Source: Pseudomonadota bacterium (GTDB lineage Bacteria > Pseudomonadota > Alphaproteobacteria > Rhizobiales > Xanthobacteraceae). From it: a DNA stretch of 50,463 nt. The position numbers and the translations under genes were made by a program. The DNA lies in the NCBI GenBank assembly GCA_018971625.1, contig JAGXAJ010000027.1, forward strand, positions 1 through 50,463, written 5' to 3'. The notes under the pieces are model-generated. The model was not told the DNA's origin, did not search any database, and saw only the letters and a list, made by a program, of their open reading frames with translations. Numbering within the stretch: position 1 is the first letter of the stretch; every line of letters begins with the position of its first letter. Below, one piece after another: positions 38,564 through 48,041 of the stretch.

Positions 38564-39197
38564 TCAATCTCCGTGATTCGCGGAATAGCGCCAAGATCGT
38601 AGAACTACCGGGATCCGCGTTTTGAGCGCTATTCCCAGGCTCTCGCGGCGGGCGAGATCACACCTCGGAGATGCGGTTTCAACACGGCCTGCCGGTTGTT
38701 TCGCAGCCGGCTGGTCTCACGCAAGGACCGCACAAGCGAGCGAGTCCCAGATGTCAACAAAGGGACAACGCTTCGCGATAAAGTCTGCAGATGCTTAGCC
38801 TTGACCGCGGCGTTCGGGGGTTTAAGCCGGTGCCACGCGCATTCGACAGGTCGGCCAAGGAGTGCGGCGCGGCTGCAGGATCGACAGATGGCCGATGACG
38901 AACATCTATCGGACAGCTTCGCTGTGCTGGATGACTTTGCCCATTGCGAGCCGCGCCAGTCGATATCCGCCTTGCCTTAGGAAATCGAACTAAAGGATCG
39001 AACCCGTTATGTATTTTAGAAACCCTTAAGCTCTTTCGAGCATGCTGGAGCAGCGAATCGGCACGGCGGTAGCCATTCGTCTTCTGGACGTTACATTCAG
39101 CGGTTCTCGAACAGAACCAGCATACCCGAAATGACCAGCGCGGACTGTCGGGGCCCTACAAGGGCCTCCCCCTCTTCGAGTCGAGGACGCGTAGTCA
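38564..39197. other. Gene-poor stretch
   Basis: I see no defensible coding sequence here. Plus-strand frames near 38696-38980 have poor ribosome sites and composition unlike the neighbouring genes. With the remnant at 37.9 kb this looks like decaying intergenic DNA. Confidence 0.4.
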
Positions 39198-39416
39198 ATG
39201 AGGTACCACGAACGGAAATCCCTCCTTCTTCTGGAATGGGATCGCTGGCTTCAAACCCAGCCTGATCATCGGCAGCCAACCGCAAAAGACGCGCTGGAGT
39301 TTTTTTGCAAGCTCCAGGACATGCAGTCTCCGCTGTTGAACTTCCGGCCCAGAGGACATGACAGGTGGCGAGTTATCCATGCCTTGTTGCTGAACGAGGG
39401 ACGCGTCTCCGATTGA
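39198..39416 (+). CDS. Small conserved hypothetical protein, 72 aa
   Basis: Begins MRYHERKSLLLLEWDRWLQ and ends in VIHALLLNEGRVSD. Helical, with WDRW, KDALEFFCKLQDMQSPLLNF and an RGHDRW turn, which read as a compact folded domain rather than chance. The start has a weak ribosome site (CGAGGACG). I recall similar short proteins in Bradyrhizobium but cannot name a function. It stands alone between non-coding stretches. Confidence 0.65.
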   Translation: MRYHERKSLLLLEWDRWLQTQPDHRQPTAKDALEFFCKLQDMQSPLLNFRPRGHDRWRVIHALLLNEGRVSD

Positions 39417-39570
39417 TGTCGATCTTCCGGCAGACGCATCAAAAATGAACTCCGTGCGCAATCAGCATGGGTCGCGCATTTTCCTGTCCCGCCAAGCGTC
39501 TATTTTTCGGCCCGCCAGATGGCTTCCGGGAACCGTCGCGCAGCCCTATAATCGCGCCGGAAGGAACGCC

Positions 39571-40077
39571 ATGATTCACGTTTGCTCGCTAGCCGCCCTG
39601 CCTGAGACCGTCAAGGCTACTGGCGCCAGCCATATTCTGACCATGATGGCGAGAGTCGATCAGGTGCAGCGGCCGCAATCGGTGCTCGAAGCCAATCACC
39701 TGAAGGTCGCGGTGGACGACATCAACGAACAGATGGAGGGTTTTATTGCGCCCTCGGCAATCCATATCGAACAGGTGCTGAACTTCGTGCGCGGCTGGGA
39801 CCGCCGCGCGCCGATGGTGGTGCACTGCTATGCCGGTATCAGCCGCTCGACCGCCAGCGCATTTGCCGCCGCCTGCATGCTCAACCCGCATCGCGACGAG
39901 ATCGCGATCGCCCGGCAGATCCGCGCCGCCTCCCCCGTCGCATCGCCGAACCGGTTGATCGTCAGCCTCGCCGACAAGGCGCTCAGACGCGAGGGCCGGA
40001 TGCTGCACGCGCTCGAGCAAATGGGTCCGGGCAATCTGCTGGTCGAGGGCCGTCCGTTCCGCGTCGACATCGACTGA
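39571..40077 (+). CDS. Dual-specificity/tyrosine phosphatase-like protein
   Basis: 168 aa from ATG at 39571 (GGAAGGAACGCC just before it). The Cx5R phosphatase loop VVHCYAGISRST (about residues 82-93) is intact, and a likely general acid Asp lies in VAVDDINEQ. The family is annotated as protein-tyrosine-phosphatase-like in rhizobia. Targets unknown. It precedes nadQ by 80 bases on the same strand. Confidence 0.85.
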   Translation: MIHVCSLAALPETVKATGASHILTMMARVDQVQRPQSVLEANHLKVAVDDINEQMEGFIAPSAIHIEQVLNFVRGWDRRAPMVVHCYAGISRSTASAFAAACMLNPHRDEIAIARQIRAASPVASPNRLIVSLADKALRREGRMLHALEQMGPGNLLVEGRPFRVDID

Positions 40078-40157
40078 CTGTCATGTGCCATTTCCGATCC
40101 GAAGTTCGTGCTAGGTTGCGCTGCGGAACGTGACGGACTTCGGCTTCGGGATATTGG

Positions 40158-41135
40158 ATGAGTGAAAAGCCTCTGACACCGATCGAAATCGGGCTGACCG
40201 CCGCCATCGTCGCGATCGAGGGCAACGAACCGCTGGTCCTGATCGCCCAAGGCAGCGACGGTGACAAACTCGCAGGTCTGCCGTTCGGCCCGTTCGACGC
40301 GGTCGCCCATCGTACTTTCGAGATCGGTCTGCGCGCTTGGGTGGAAGAACAGGCTGGATTGCATCTCGGTTATGTCGAACAGCTCTACACGTTCGGCGAT
40401 CGCGGCCGCCATACCAAGGCCGGCGACACCGACGCGCATATGGCCTCGATCGGCTATCTCGCGCTGACGCGCGCGGCCGACAATGCTTCCCGCGCGCAAG
40501 GCGCCGCCTTCGAACCCTGGTATCGCTACTTCCCGTGGGAAGACTGGCGGGAATCCCGGCCTGAGATCATCGAACGCAGCATGCTTCCGGCGCTTAAGCA
40601 TTGGGCGGCGCAGGTCGAGACAGCCGGCAGCAGGCGCGCGCTAAGCCGCAAGGATCGCGTCCGGCTGTATTTCGGCGGCGAGGGCGGGAATTGGGACGAG
40701 GAACGCGTGCTCGACCGCTACGAGATGCTCTACGAAGCCGGATTGATCGAAGAAGCGCGACGCGACGGTCGGCCGGCGGCGCTGGCGCGCCCGGCGATGC
40801 CCAGCCTCGGCGTGCCGATGCGTTTCGACCACCGGCGCATTTTGGCGACCGCGATTGCGCGGTTGCGCGCCAAACTGAAATACCGGCCGGTGGTGTTTGA
40901 ACTTTTGCCGTCCGAATTTACACTTACTGAATTACAGCGGACCGTGGAGGCCATTTCGGGCCGACATCTGCACAAGCAGAATTTCCGCCGGCTGGTGGAA
41001 TCCGGTGCGTTGGTCGAACCGACCGGGGTGATGTCAACACAAACCGGAGGACGGCCCGCCGCACTGTTTCGATTTCGGCGCGAGGTTTTGCAGGAGCGGC
41101 CGGCGCCGGGTCTTCGGGTTCGCGGCCGGCGCTGA
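40158..41135 (+). CDS. nadQ: NAD biosynthesis regulator NadQ (COG4111 type: Nudix-like plus winged helix)
   Basis: 325 aa. The N-terminal half (about 8-150) is a Nudix-like fold whose Nudix box is degenerate: in FGPFDAVAHRTFEIGLRAWVEEQ the expected Glu and the RE pair are altered, so it should bind a nucleotide signal rather than hydrolyse it. The C-terminal part (about 225-305) is a winged helix with FTLTELQRTVEAISGRHLHKQNFRRLVESG. This architecture matches the alphaproteobacterial NAD repressor. The probable target, nadABC with a perfect palindrome in front, is 3 kb downstream in the same window. Confidence 0.85.
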   Translation: MSEKPLTPIEIGLTAAIVAIEGNEPLVLIAQGSDGDKLAGLPFGPFDAVAHRTFEIGLRAWVEEQAGLHLGYVEQLYTFGDRGRHTKAGDTDAHMASIGYLALTRAADNASRAQGAAFEPWYRYFPWEDWRESRPEIIERSMLPALKHWAAQVETAGSRRALSRKDRVRLYFGGEGGNWDEERVLDRYEMLYEAGLIEEARRDGRPAALARPAMPSLGVPMRFDHRRILATAIARLRAKLKYRPVVFELLPSEFTLTELQRTVEAISGRHLHKQNFRRLVESGALVEPTGVMSTQTGGRPAALFRFRREVLQERPAPGLRVRGRR

Positions 41136-41212
41136 GCAGTCTCTCGTGGAATAATTTTGACCAAGAGAATTTTGACGCAGCTCAGACGTCGGGCCGGTTG
41201 CCGAGAGACTCG

Positions 41213-41839
41213 ATGTTCGATTTTTTCTCGCTGATGGTTGCCGTGGTCGCGCTCATTGTCGCGGCCAAGACTACGGGCACGCTGAGTGCGCTGGCGCTGG
41301 CGCTGACATTTGCGCTCGACAAGGGCATGCTCTCGATCGCCATCGCGCTGATGTCGTTGGGCACCGCATGGGTCTCGATGCAGCGGCCGATCCCCTTTCT
41401 GCGCTCGCTGGCGGCCATTCTCGCCGCGATCGTCGTCATGCGCACCGTGTACGAGCCGCGGATCGCCGGCGACGCTGTCGGCACCACGCCGATCTTCAAC
41501 TGGCTGCTTTGGGGATACGGCGTGGCGGCGTTATCGTGGCACGACCGGCGCCGAGCAATACACCTATTCGATCATTTGGCTGGCGTTCGGAGTCATTCTG
41601 CTCGCGATCGGTATTCTGGTTGATTCACAGCGCGCCCGGCTGGCATCCGCAGTGGTGATCGCGCTGACGATCGTCAAAGCCTTCGTGATCGACATGTCGA
41701 CGCTAACCGGGGTCTACCGGGCGCTATCGTTCATGTGCCTGGGTTCGTGCTGGTCGCGATCGGCTGGCTCTACCAGCGCATCCTGTTTCGCGGGCAGCCG
41801 CAACCAACCGCCCCTATTGCGCCGTCGTATCGCGAATAG
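41213..41839 (+). pseudogene. DUF2339 membrane protein, pseudogene with internal deletions and a frameshift
   Basis: Pieces of a large multi-helix DUF2339 protein are stitched together. An N-terminal helix MFDFFSLMVAVVALIVAAK runs straight into a middle part (LALALTFALDKGMLSIAIALM ... FNWLLWGYGVAALS). The text then resumes in another frame near 41547 (GAEQYTYSIIWLAFGVILLAIGIL), and again near 41744 (FVLVAIGWLYQRILFRG) to TAG at 41837. Intact relatives are about 800-1000 aa; here about 200 codons remain. Frames shift at about 41540 and at 41743. Confidence 0.75.
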
Positions 41840-42099
41840 CGGCCACGACTGCCACGAAAATAATGTAGCGGCATGCCGGACCCACGCGTTGGCCGACCCA
41901 AGCCTTTTTGATTGTCGGCAAAGCTGAAGCGGAAGTTGCTGCCAAGACAGAACCCATATGACCGCGCCTCGCAGCCGCAGCAGCGGTTTTTAGGGTTCCG
42001 GCCATGGATCGCATACGGCTCAAAGTATTACGGCTCAAAGTATGAAGCGCGATCGTTCCTCAATGCGGGATGATTGCCGAGATGATTGCGCCCACCGCA

Positions 42100-42696
42100 T
42101 CACTCGGTCGAGCGGCGCAGTTCCAACGCGCTTTCCGACTTCGCCGGCCCCGGTTGCGTTCCGGACTTGACCGGTTCGATGGTAGCACTCTCGACCCGCG
42201 GCGTTTCCACGCGCGCCGACACCTCGGTCCGCGACGCTTCACTCGACGATTCCGCCCGACGTCGCAAACGCGGTCGCGCCACTGCGCGGGCCATCAGCAT
42301 CTGGGCCGCGCCGCCCTGGTGATGGAAGTCGCAATAGGCGAAGCTCATGCCCGACACCGAGCCACGAAAGCTGACTTCATCTTTCTTGTCGAGATCGAAG
42401 CACGGTTCAAACGGAATGCCCTTGATCGACGCGCACACTGACTGACCGCGGACCTGGAGCGTGTTGCCCGGCAGCCGGATGTGGCGAACCGGACCGGAGC
42501 CTGAAAACTGCACCGAACCGATCGCGCCCATGTCGTCGAGGATCCGGCCCGCGCCGCGGGTGCCATCGAAGCAGGTGAACGCGAAGATCTTGCCGGCCAC
42601 GAACCTGCGGGCTTCGTCGGCGTTCATCATTCCGGCGAGCGCAGGGGCGATCATCGCACCGGCCGTGACCGTTCCCAACACCAAACGCGCAAGCAT
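42100..42696 (-). CDS. Exported hypothetical protein, 198 aa
   Basis: Signal peptide MLARLVLGTVTAGAMIAPALA. The mature domain (about 25-130) has ADEARRFVAGKIFAFTCFDGTRGAG, GPVRHIRLPGNTLQVRG, CASIKGIPFEPCFDL and SFAYCDFHHQ, with four cysteines that could pair. The last 60 residues are low-complexity and rich in Arg, Glu and Ser. Periplasmic, function unknown; the mature domain resembles proteins seen often in Bradyrhizobium (memory). Confidence 0.75.
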   Translation of the reverse strand: MLARLVLGTVTAGAMIAPALAGMMNADEARRFVAGKIFAFTCFDGTRGAGRILDDMGAIGSVQFSGSGPVRHIRLPGNTLQVRGQSVCASIKGIPFEPCFDLDKKDEVSFRGSVSGMSFAYCDFHHQGGAAQMLMARAVARPRLRRRAESSSEASRTEVSARVETPRVESATIEPVKSGTQPGPAKSESALELRRSTE

Positions 42697-42812
42697 GCTG
42701 CAACTCCAACTCTCACCGAGCCCGGGTAACCGCCAGACGCTTCTTTACCCGCTGCTTACCATAACAACCATGGCAACATTGGAGCAGGTTAGTTGGTAAA
42801 GTCTGAACGCCG

Positions 42813-43799
42813 TTAGACAATTTTTACCACAATTCGACCGCGGACCTGGCCTGCGAGGATTTTGGCCCCTGCCCCGATAACTTCATCGAGGTCAATTTCA
42901 TGAGTAATTTCAGTAAGTTTTGTTCGATCCAGGTCGTTGGCCAAGCGGCTCCAGGCCACCTTGCGCAGTTCGATCGGGCACATCACGGAATCGATGCCTA
43001 ACAGACACACGCCGCGCAAAATAAACGGCGCGACCGAGGATGGCAGGTCCATGCCGGCGGCCAGGCCGCAGGCGGCGATTGCACCCGCATATTTCGTCAT
43101 CGATAGCAGATTGGCGAGCGTGGTCGATCCCACGCTGTCGATGCCCCCCGCCCAGCGCTCTTTCGCCAGCGGCTTGGCCGGACCCGAGAGTTCGCTGCGA
43201 TCGATCACTTCTGCCGCGCCGAGGCTTTTCAGATAGTCCGCTTCCGATTGCCGGCCGGTCGAGGCGATGACGTGATAGCCAAGCTTCGAGAGTACCGCAG
43301 TTGCGACCGAGCCGACGCCGCCGGCTGCGCCGGTAACGACGATCGGGCCTCGCTTGGGCGTCAGGCCATGTTTTTCCAATGCCAGCACCGCAAGCATTGC
43401 AGTGTAGCCGGCGGTGCCGATTGCCATCGCATCGCGCGTTGACATGCCTTCGGGCAGGCGCACCAGCCAATCACCCTTGACGCGCGCCTTCTCGGCATAG
43501 GCGCCAAGATGGGTCTCGCCCATGCCCCAACCGTTGCAGATCACCTTGTCGCCGGCCTTCCATTGCGGATGCGACGACCGCTCGACGGTGCCCGCGAAAT
43601 CGATGCCAGCGATCATCGGGAAGCGGCGCACCACCGGCACCTTGCCGGTGACAGCGAGACCGTCCTTGTAGTTCAACGTCGACCATTCGACCCCGACCGT
43701 GACGTCGCCCTCCATCAATTCGGCTTCGTCAAATCGGGTGAGTGCGGCGGCCGTGCCTTTTTCCGCCTTGTCGATTCTGATCGCCTTGAACGTTGCCAA
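42813..43799 (-). CDS. acuI: Acrylyl-CoA reductase/YhdH-type medium-chain quinone oxidoreductase
   Basis: 328 aa, zinc-free MDR family reducing acrylyl-CoA or related alpha,beta-unsaturated acyl compounds with NADPH. Motifs: [42 protein letters not shown], and the dinucleotide-binding [21 protein letters not shown] take a TTG at 43799 as start because GAGGAG lies 6 bases upstream and the protein then begins (M)[10 protein letters not shown] as in relatives; a TTG six codons earlier is the alternative. Confidence 0.88.
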   Translation of the reverse strand: MATFKAIRIDKAEKGTAAALTRFDEAELMEGDVTVGVEWSTLNYKDGLAVTGKVPVVRRFPMIAGIDFAGTVERSSHPQWKAGDKVICNGWGMGETHLGAYAEKARVKGDWLVRLPEGMSTRDAMAIGTAGYTAMLAVLALEKHGLTPKRGPIVVTGAAGGVGSVATAVLSKLGYHVIASTGRQSEADYLKSLGAAEVIDRSELSGPAKPLAKERWAGGIDSVGSTTLANLLSMTKYAGAIAACGLAAGMDLPSSVAPFILRGVCLLGIDSVMCPIELRKVAWSRLANDLDRTKLTEITHEIDLDEVIGAGAKILAGQVRGRIVVKIV

Positions 43800-43845
43800 C
43801 GCCAACTCCTCGCCCAATGGTCCGAATTTCCTTCAGATTGAACGG

Positions 43846-44135
43846 ATCAGGCCGGTTGTGCAACCGCACGCGCGACCGGTTGCTCGACGATGGGCAGCAG
43901 CGCCGACATCACGCCGAAAGCCACCAGTTCGGCATGTACGAACCGAATTCTCGAACACGATGCCGCCGAGCAATCCACCGAGGAAACCCCGACCTGATGG
44001 CTGAAGAACGCGAAGCCCGTACGGCGTCGCAAGCCAGCGCGTTCCGAACATCAGCATAACCAGGCTCGAGGTCGGGTACCGTCGAGAGCCAGGCCGGTCA
44101 CGACACCGAATGCGATCGCCGAGGGCCAGGCTGAA
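43846..44135 (-). pseudogene. Frameshifted remnant of a membrane protein (low confidence)
   Basis: Three minus-strand frames carry consecutive hydrophobic, protein-like pieces: AWPSAIAFGVVTGLALDG near 44130-44070, then SSLVMLMFGTRWLA...GRGFLGGLLGGIVFEN, then FVHAELVAFGVMSALLPIVE to a stop at 43847. Each ends where the next begins, as after single-base indels. The parent family was not recognised. The surrounding 43800-44310 has no other gene. Confidence 0.4.
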
Positions 44136-44310
44136 AATTTAACAGTTCCGACGTCTGGCGAAGGTGAAGTCGCCATGCTATCTTTGATTTGCTCGTTATG
44201 AGGATAACCCCCCATGACGTACCCGGCCCGTGGTATTGCGGCTTGGTTTGGCTGATCGAGAAGGTTGCTTTACCGATACCGGCCATGGTGGCCGGCTGTC
44301 TCAGAACTCT

Positions 44311-44333
44311 AATATGCTCACATTGAGCATATT
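44311..44333. promoter_or_regulatory. Perfect palindrome upstream of nadA, probable NadQ operator
   Basis: Arms AATATGCTCA and TGAGCATATT are exact inverted copies around CAT, ending 17 bases before the nadA ATG. A TAATAT hexamer at 44310-44315 overlaps the left arm, so a bound protein would block a -10 region. NadQ is encoded 3 kb away and NAD repressors of this type control nadABC; binding here is inferred. The ribosome site GAGGAGG lies between operator and ATG. Confidence 0.8.
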
Positions 44334-44350
44334 GTACCGAGGAGGCTGCC

Positions 44351-45460
44351 ATGCCGATCGCTGGAATTTACGGTCCCCAAGACTTCGACAAGCGAGCTGA
44401 CCACTCCTCCACGCTGTTGCACGACAGCTTGAGTGCCGCCAGGCGCGTGGCAGCGCTACCGCCGCCGGCGCTAGAATGGAGTCCCCAAGTCGAGCGCGCC
44501 ACCGCGCATCTTTATCGTCGGGTCGAGAAGGTGATCTCCCCGATCGAATGGCCGTTGATGGCGCCCTACATCAAGGCCATCAACGACCTGAAACAGGAGC
44601 GCAATGCGGTCATCCTGGCGCATAATTACCAGACGCCGGAAATATTTCATTGCGTCGCCGATGTTGGCGGCGACTCGCTGCAGCTCGCGCTCGAGGCCAC
44701 CAAGGTAAAGTCCGACATCATCGTGCAATGCGGCGTTCACTTCATGGCGGAGACCTCGAAGATATTGAACCCCGACAAGACGGTCCTGATCCCGGATTCC
44801 CGCGCCGGCTGCTCGCTGGCTTCGAGCATCACCGGCGCCGACGTACGACTGTTGCGCGAGCGCTTTCCCGGCGCGCCCGTGGTGGCCTATGTCAACACAT
44901 CGGCCGACGTGAAGGCGGAGGTCGACATTTGCTGCACATCCTCGAACGCACTTCAGGTGGTCGAGAGCCTTAATGCGCCGACGGTGATTTTTCTGCCGGA
45001 CCAGTATCTGGCGAAATATGTCGCGTCGCAAACCGCTGTGAAGATCATCGCCTGGAAAGGCGCCTGCGAGGTGCATGAGCGTTTTACCGGCGATGAGCTG
45101 CGCGCCTATCGCGAAGCAGATCCGTCGGTGCAGATCATCGCGCATCCGGAATGTCCGCCCGACGTACTGGCGGAGGCCGATTTCACTGGTTCTACCGCGC
45201 ACATGATCAACTGGGTCCGCAACAAGCATCCCAAACGCGTGGTGATGATCACCGAATGCTCGATGGCCGACAACGTCCAGGCCGAGCTGCCCGATGTCGA
45301 GATGGTGCGGCCCTGCAATCTGTGCCCGCACATGAAGCGGATCACGCTGCCGAAAATTTTGGACAGCCTGCTCGGCCTGCGTGAGGAAGTGACCATCGAT
45401 CCCGCGATCGCCGCAAAGGCACGACGATCGGTAGAGCGGATGATCAATCTGCGGAACTGA
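44351..45460 (+). CDS. nadA: Quinolinate synthase A
   Basis: [4Fe-4S] enzyme that condenses iminoaspartate (from NadB) with dihydroxyacetone phosphate to quinolinate. 369 aa. The three expected cluster cysteines lie in [19 protein letters not shown] and RPCNLCPHM. Other conserved text: [47 protein letters not shown]. First gene of nadABC, preceded by the palindrome and a strong ribosome site. Confidence 0.97.
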   Translation: MPIAGIYGPQDFDKRADHSSTLLHDSLSAARRVAALPPPALEWSPQVERATAHLYRRVEKVISPIEWPLMAPYIKAINDLKQERNAVILAHNYQTPEIFHCVADVGGDSLQLALEATKVKSDIIVQCGVHFMAETSKILNPDKTVLIPDSRAGCSLASSITGADVRLLRERFPGAPVVAYVNTSADVKAEVDICCTSSNALQVVESLNAPTVIFLPDQYLAKYVASQTAVKIIAWKGACEVHERFTGDELRAYREADPSVQIIAHPECPPDVLAEADFTGSTAHMINWVRNKHPKRVVMITECSMADNVQAELPDVEMVRPCNLCPHMKRITLPKILDSLLGLREEVTIDPAIAAKARRSVERMINLRN

Positions 45461-45507
45461 TCTCCGTCGGCCACGCATAGGCGCACCAACAGGAACTGAA
45501 GGCGAGC

Positions 45508-47118
45508 ATGCCGAGCCAGCATCACGAACTGATCGACAACTCCAATAACGACGTCGTTATCGTCGGCGGTGGCCTTGCCGGCCTGTTCTGCGGGCTGAAA
45601 CTCGCCCCGCGTCCGGTCATCTTGGTTTCCGCAGCTCCACTGGGCGAAGGCGCCTCCACGGCATGGGCGCAGGGCGGTATCGCCGCGGCAATTGCCGAGG
45701 GAGACAGCGCGGAAGCGCATGCCATCGATACGATTGCGGCTGGCGCGGGCTTGGTCGACGAGGCAATCGCCCTTGAACTGGTGCGCGAGGCTCCCGCGCG
45801 CATCCATGATCTCCTGCAATATGGCGTGCCATTCGATCGCGACCTCGGGGGCAGCCTCGCTGTGTCACAGGAAGCCGCGCATTCCGCGCGCCGCATCGTG
45901 CATGTGCGCGGCGACATGGCCGGCCGGGCGATCATCGCGGCCCTGATCGAAGCTGTGCGCGCGACAACCTCGATCCGGGTTGTCGAAGGTTATGTAGCCG
46001 AGGCACTGCTGACCGATGGCGACGCGGTCACCGGCCTGCAATTGCGTCAAGCAGCCGATCTCAGCGCGAAGCCCGTGAACATCGCGGCGCGCGCGGTGGT
46101 GTTGGCGACCGGAGGTATCGGACATCTCTATTCCGTGACCACCAATCCGGTGGAAGCCGGCGGCCTCGGACTTGCGATCGCCGCACGCGCGGGCGCGGTA
46201 ATCGCCGACCCGGAGTTCGTGCAGTTCCACCCGACTGCGATCATGATCGGCCGCGATCCGGCGCCATTGGCGACCGAAGCACTGCGTGGCGAAGGCGCGA
46301 CGCTGGTCAACGGCAAGGGCGAGCGTTTCATGCAGCCGCGGCACAGGCTCGCGGAACTGGCGCCGCGGGACATCGTGGCGCGCGGCGTATTCGCGGAAAT
46401 CGCCTCGGGCCGCGGCGCATTCCTCGACGCCACCGCCTCGCTTGGCAAACGTTTCGCCGAAAAATTCCCAACCGTCCATGCAACCTGCATCTCGGCCGGA
46501 ATCGATCCGGCGACGCAGCCGATCCCGATAGCACCCGCCGCGCATTATCACATGGGCGGCGTCGCAGTGGATGCGCGCGGCCGCAGTTCGCTGAAGGGGC
46601 TATGGGCCGGCGGCGAAGTCGCCTGCACCGGCGCGCATGGCGCCAATCGGCTGGCATCGAATTCGCTGCTTGAGGCAGTGGTCTTTGCCGCGCGTATCGC
46701 GGAAGATATCAGCGGTCATAACTTTGCGACCCCTGCCCGCTTCCCGGCTGTGATGGCGACGCCGCGGAATTGCGCGATGCCGCCGCTCACCGGGGCCAAT
46801 TTGCGGGGAATGATGACATCGCATGTCGGCGTGATCCGTGACCATGACCGGCTCGCGGAAGCAGTGCGAACGTTTGCCGCAATCGAGCGCGACACTGGCA
46901 ATATCGCACTACGCAATATGGCAACCACCGCGCTCTTGGTGGCAGCGGCGGCATGGGCACGCCGCGAAAGCCGCGGCGCGCATTACCGTGCAGACTTTCC
47001 AGCCCAGAATCCCGATCTCGCGCAGCGCACACTGACCACACTTGCTACCGCGCGGGAAACCGCGGCGTCGTTGTCCGAGCGAGCGTCGCCGCGATGGATC
47101 CAGCCGCTGATTGCCTGA
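45508..47118 (+). CDS. nadB: L-aspartate oxidase
   Basis: 536 aa flavoprotein converting L-aspartate to iminoaspartate. FAD motif [13 protein letters not shown] (about 18-30), [15 protein letters not shown], the substrate/active-site text [26 protein letters not shown], and [45 protein letters not shown] near residue 350. Starts 47 bases after nadA and is followed by nadC after about 35 bases. Confidence 0.96.
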   Translation: MPSQHHELIDNSNNDVVIVGGGLAGLFCGLKLAPRPVILVSAAPLGEGASTAWAQGGIAAAIAEGDSAEAHAIDTIAAGAGLVDEAIALELVREAPARIHDLLQYGVPFDRDLGGSLAVSQEAAHSARRIVHVRGDMAGRAIIAALIEAVRATTSIRVVEGYVAEALLTDGDAVTGLQLRQAADLSAKPVNIAARAVVLATGGIGHLYSVTTNPVEAGGLGLAIAARAGAVIADPEFVQFHPTAIMIGRDPAPLATEALRGEGATLVNGKGERFMQPRHRLAELAPRDIVARGVFAEIASGRGAFLDATASLGKRFAEKFPTVHATCISAGIDPATQPIPIAPAAHYHMGGVAVDARGRSSLKGLWAGGEVACTGAHGANRLASNSLLEAVVFAARIAEDISGHNFATPARFPAVMATPRNCAMPPLTGANLRGMMTSHVGVIRDHDRLAEAVRTFAAIERDTGNIALRNMATTALLVAAAAWARRESRGAHYRADFPAQNPDLAQRTLTTLATARETAASLSERASPRWIQPLIA

Positions 47119-47152
47119 AGCAGCAAACCGACCTGGAATACCGACTGGAAAC

Positions 47153-48034
47153 ATGGACATGACGCCTGCTTCGCTCCTGCAACATGATGCATTCCTGTCG
47201 CCGCTCGCCATCGACGAGGCGGTGCAGCGCGCCCTTGATGAAGATCTCGGCCGCGCCGGCGACATCACCTCGATAGCCACGATTCCTGAATCGACCCATG
47301 TCCACGCCATCATGGTCGCGCGTCAATCCGGAGTGATCGCGGGTCTGCCGCTGGCGGTGGCGATCTTCCAAAAGCTGTCGCCGGATATCAGCATCGAAGC
47401 CCATGCCCGCGACGGCGGCGCGGTTGCCGCAGGAGTCCGTGTGCTGAGCATTTCCGGGCCAGCGCGTGCGGTATTGTCGGGCGAACGCGCCGCGCTGAAT
47501 TTTGTCGGCCGGCTCTCCGGCGTCGCGACGCTTACCGCCGAATATGTCCGCCACACCGCTGGCACCAAAATGCGCATCTGCTGCACGCGCAAGACTACGC
47601 CAGGCCTGCGCGCGCTCGAGAAATATGCCGTGCGGTGCGGCGGCGGCTTCAACCACCGTTTCGGGCTCGATGACGCGATCCTGATCAAGGACAACCACAT
47701 CGCGGTCGCGGGCGGCATCCGACCCGTATTGCAACGCGCGCGGTCGCATATCGGGCATCTCGTGAAGATCGAGATCGAGGTCGATACACTGGCCCAATTA
47801 CGCGAAGTGCTCGACACCGGAACGGCCGACGTCGTGCTGCTCGATAACATGGATATTGCGGCCCTGACCGAGGCCGTGAAGCTGGCAAAGGGGCGCGTGG
47901 TACTGGAGGCGTCCGGCGGCGTCACCCAGGATTCGATCGCCAGGATCGCATCGACTGGCGTGGACTATGCGTCGGCCGGTGCACTGACGCATTCGGCGCC
48001 GAATTTCGACGTTGCGCTCGACATCGCCTCGTGA
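47153..48034 (+). CDS. nadC: Nicotinate-nucleotide diphosphorylase (carboxylating)
   Basis: Converts quinolinate and PRPP to nicotinate mononucleotide, completing the de novo branch begun by NadA and NadB. 293 aa from ATG at 47153 (another ATG two codons on is possible). Motifs: [77 protein letters not shown]. Convergent with the hydrolase gene, only 7 bases apart. Confidence 0.96.
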   Translation: MDMTPASLLQHDAFLSPLAIDEAVQRALDEDLGRAGDITSIATIPESTHVHAIMVARQSGVIAGLPLAVAIFQKLSPDISIEAHARDGGAVAAGVRVLSISGPARAVLSGERAALNFVGRLSGVATLTAEYVRHTAGTKMRICCTRKTTPGLRALEKYAVRCGGGFNHRFGLDDAILIKDNHIAVAGGIRPVLQRARSHIGHLVKIEIEVDTLAQLREVLDTGTADVVLLDNMDIAALTEAVKLAKGRVVLEASGGVTQDSIARIASTGVDYASAGALTHSAPNFDVALDIAS

Positions 48035-48041
48035 ACCGCGC

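Noticed and set aside
44471..45478. 335-codon minus-strand open frame over nadA
   Set aside because: Antisense to a clear nadA; composition typical of a shadow frame.
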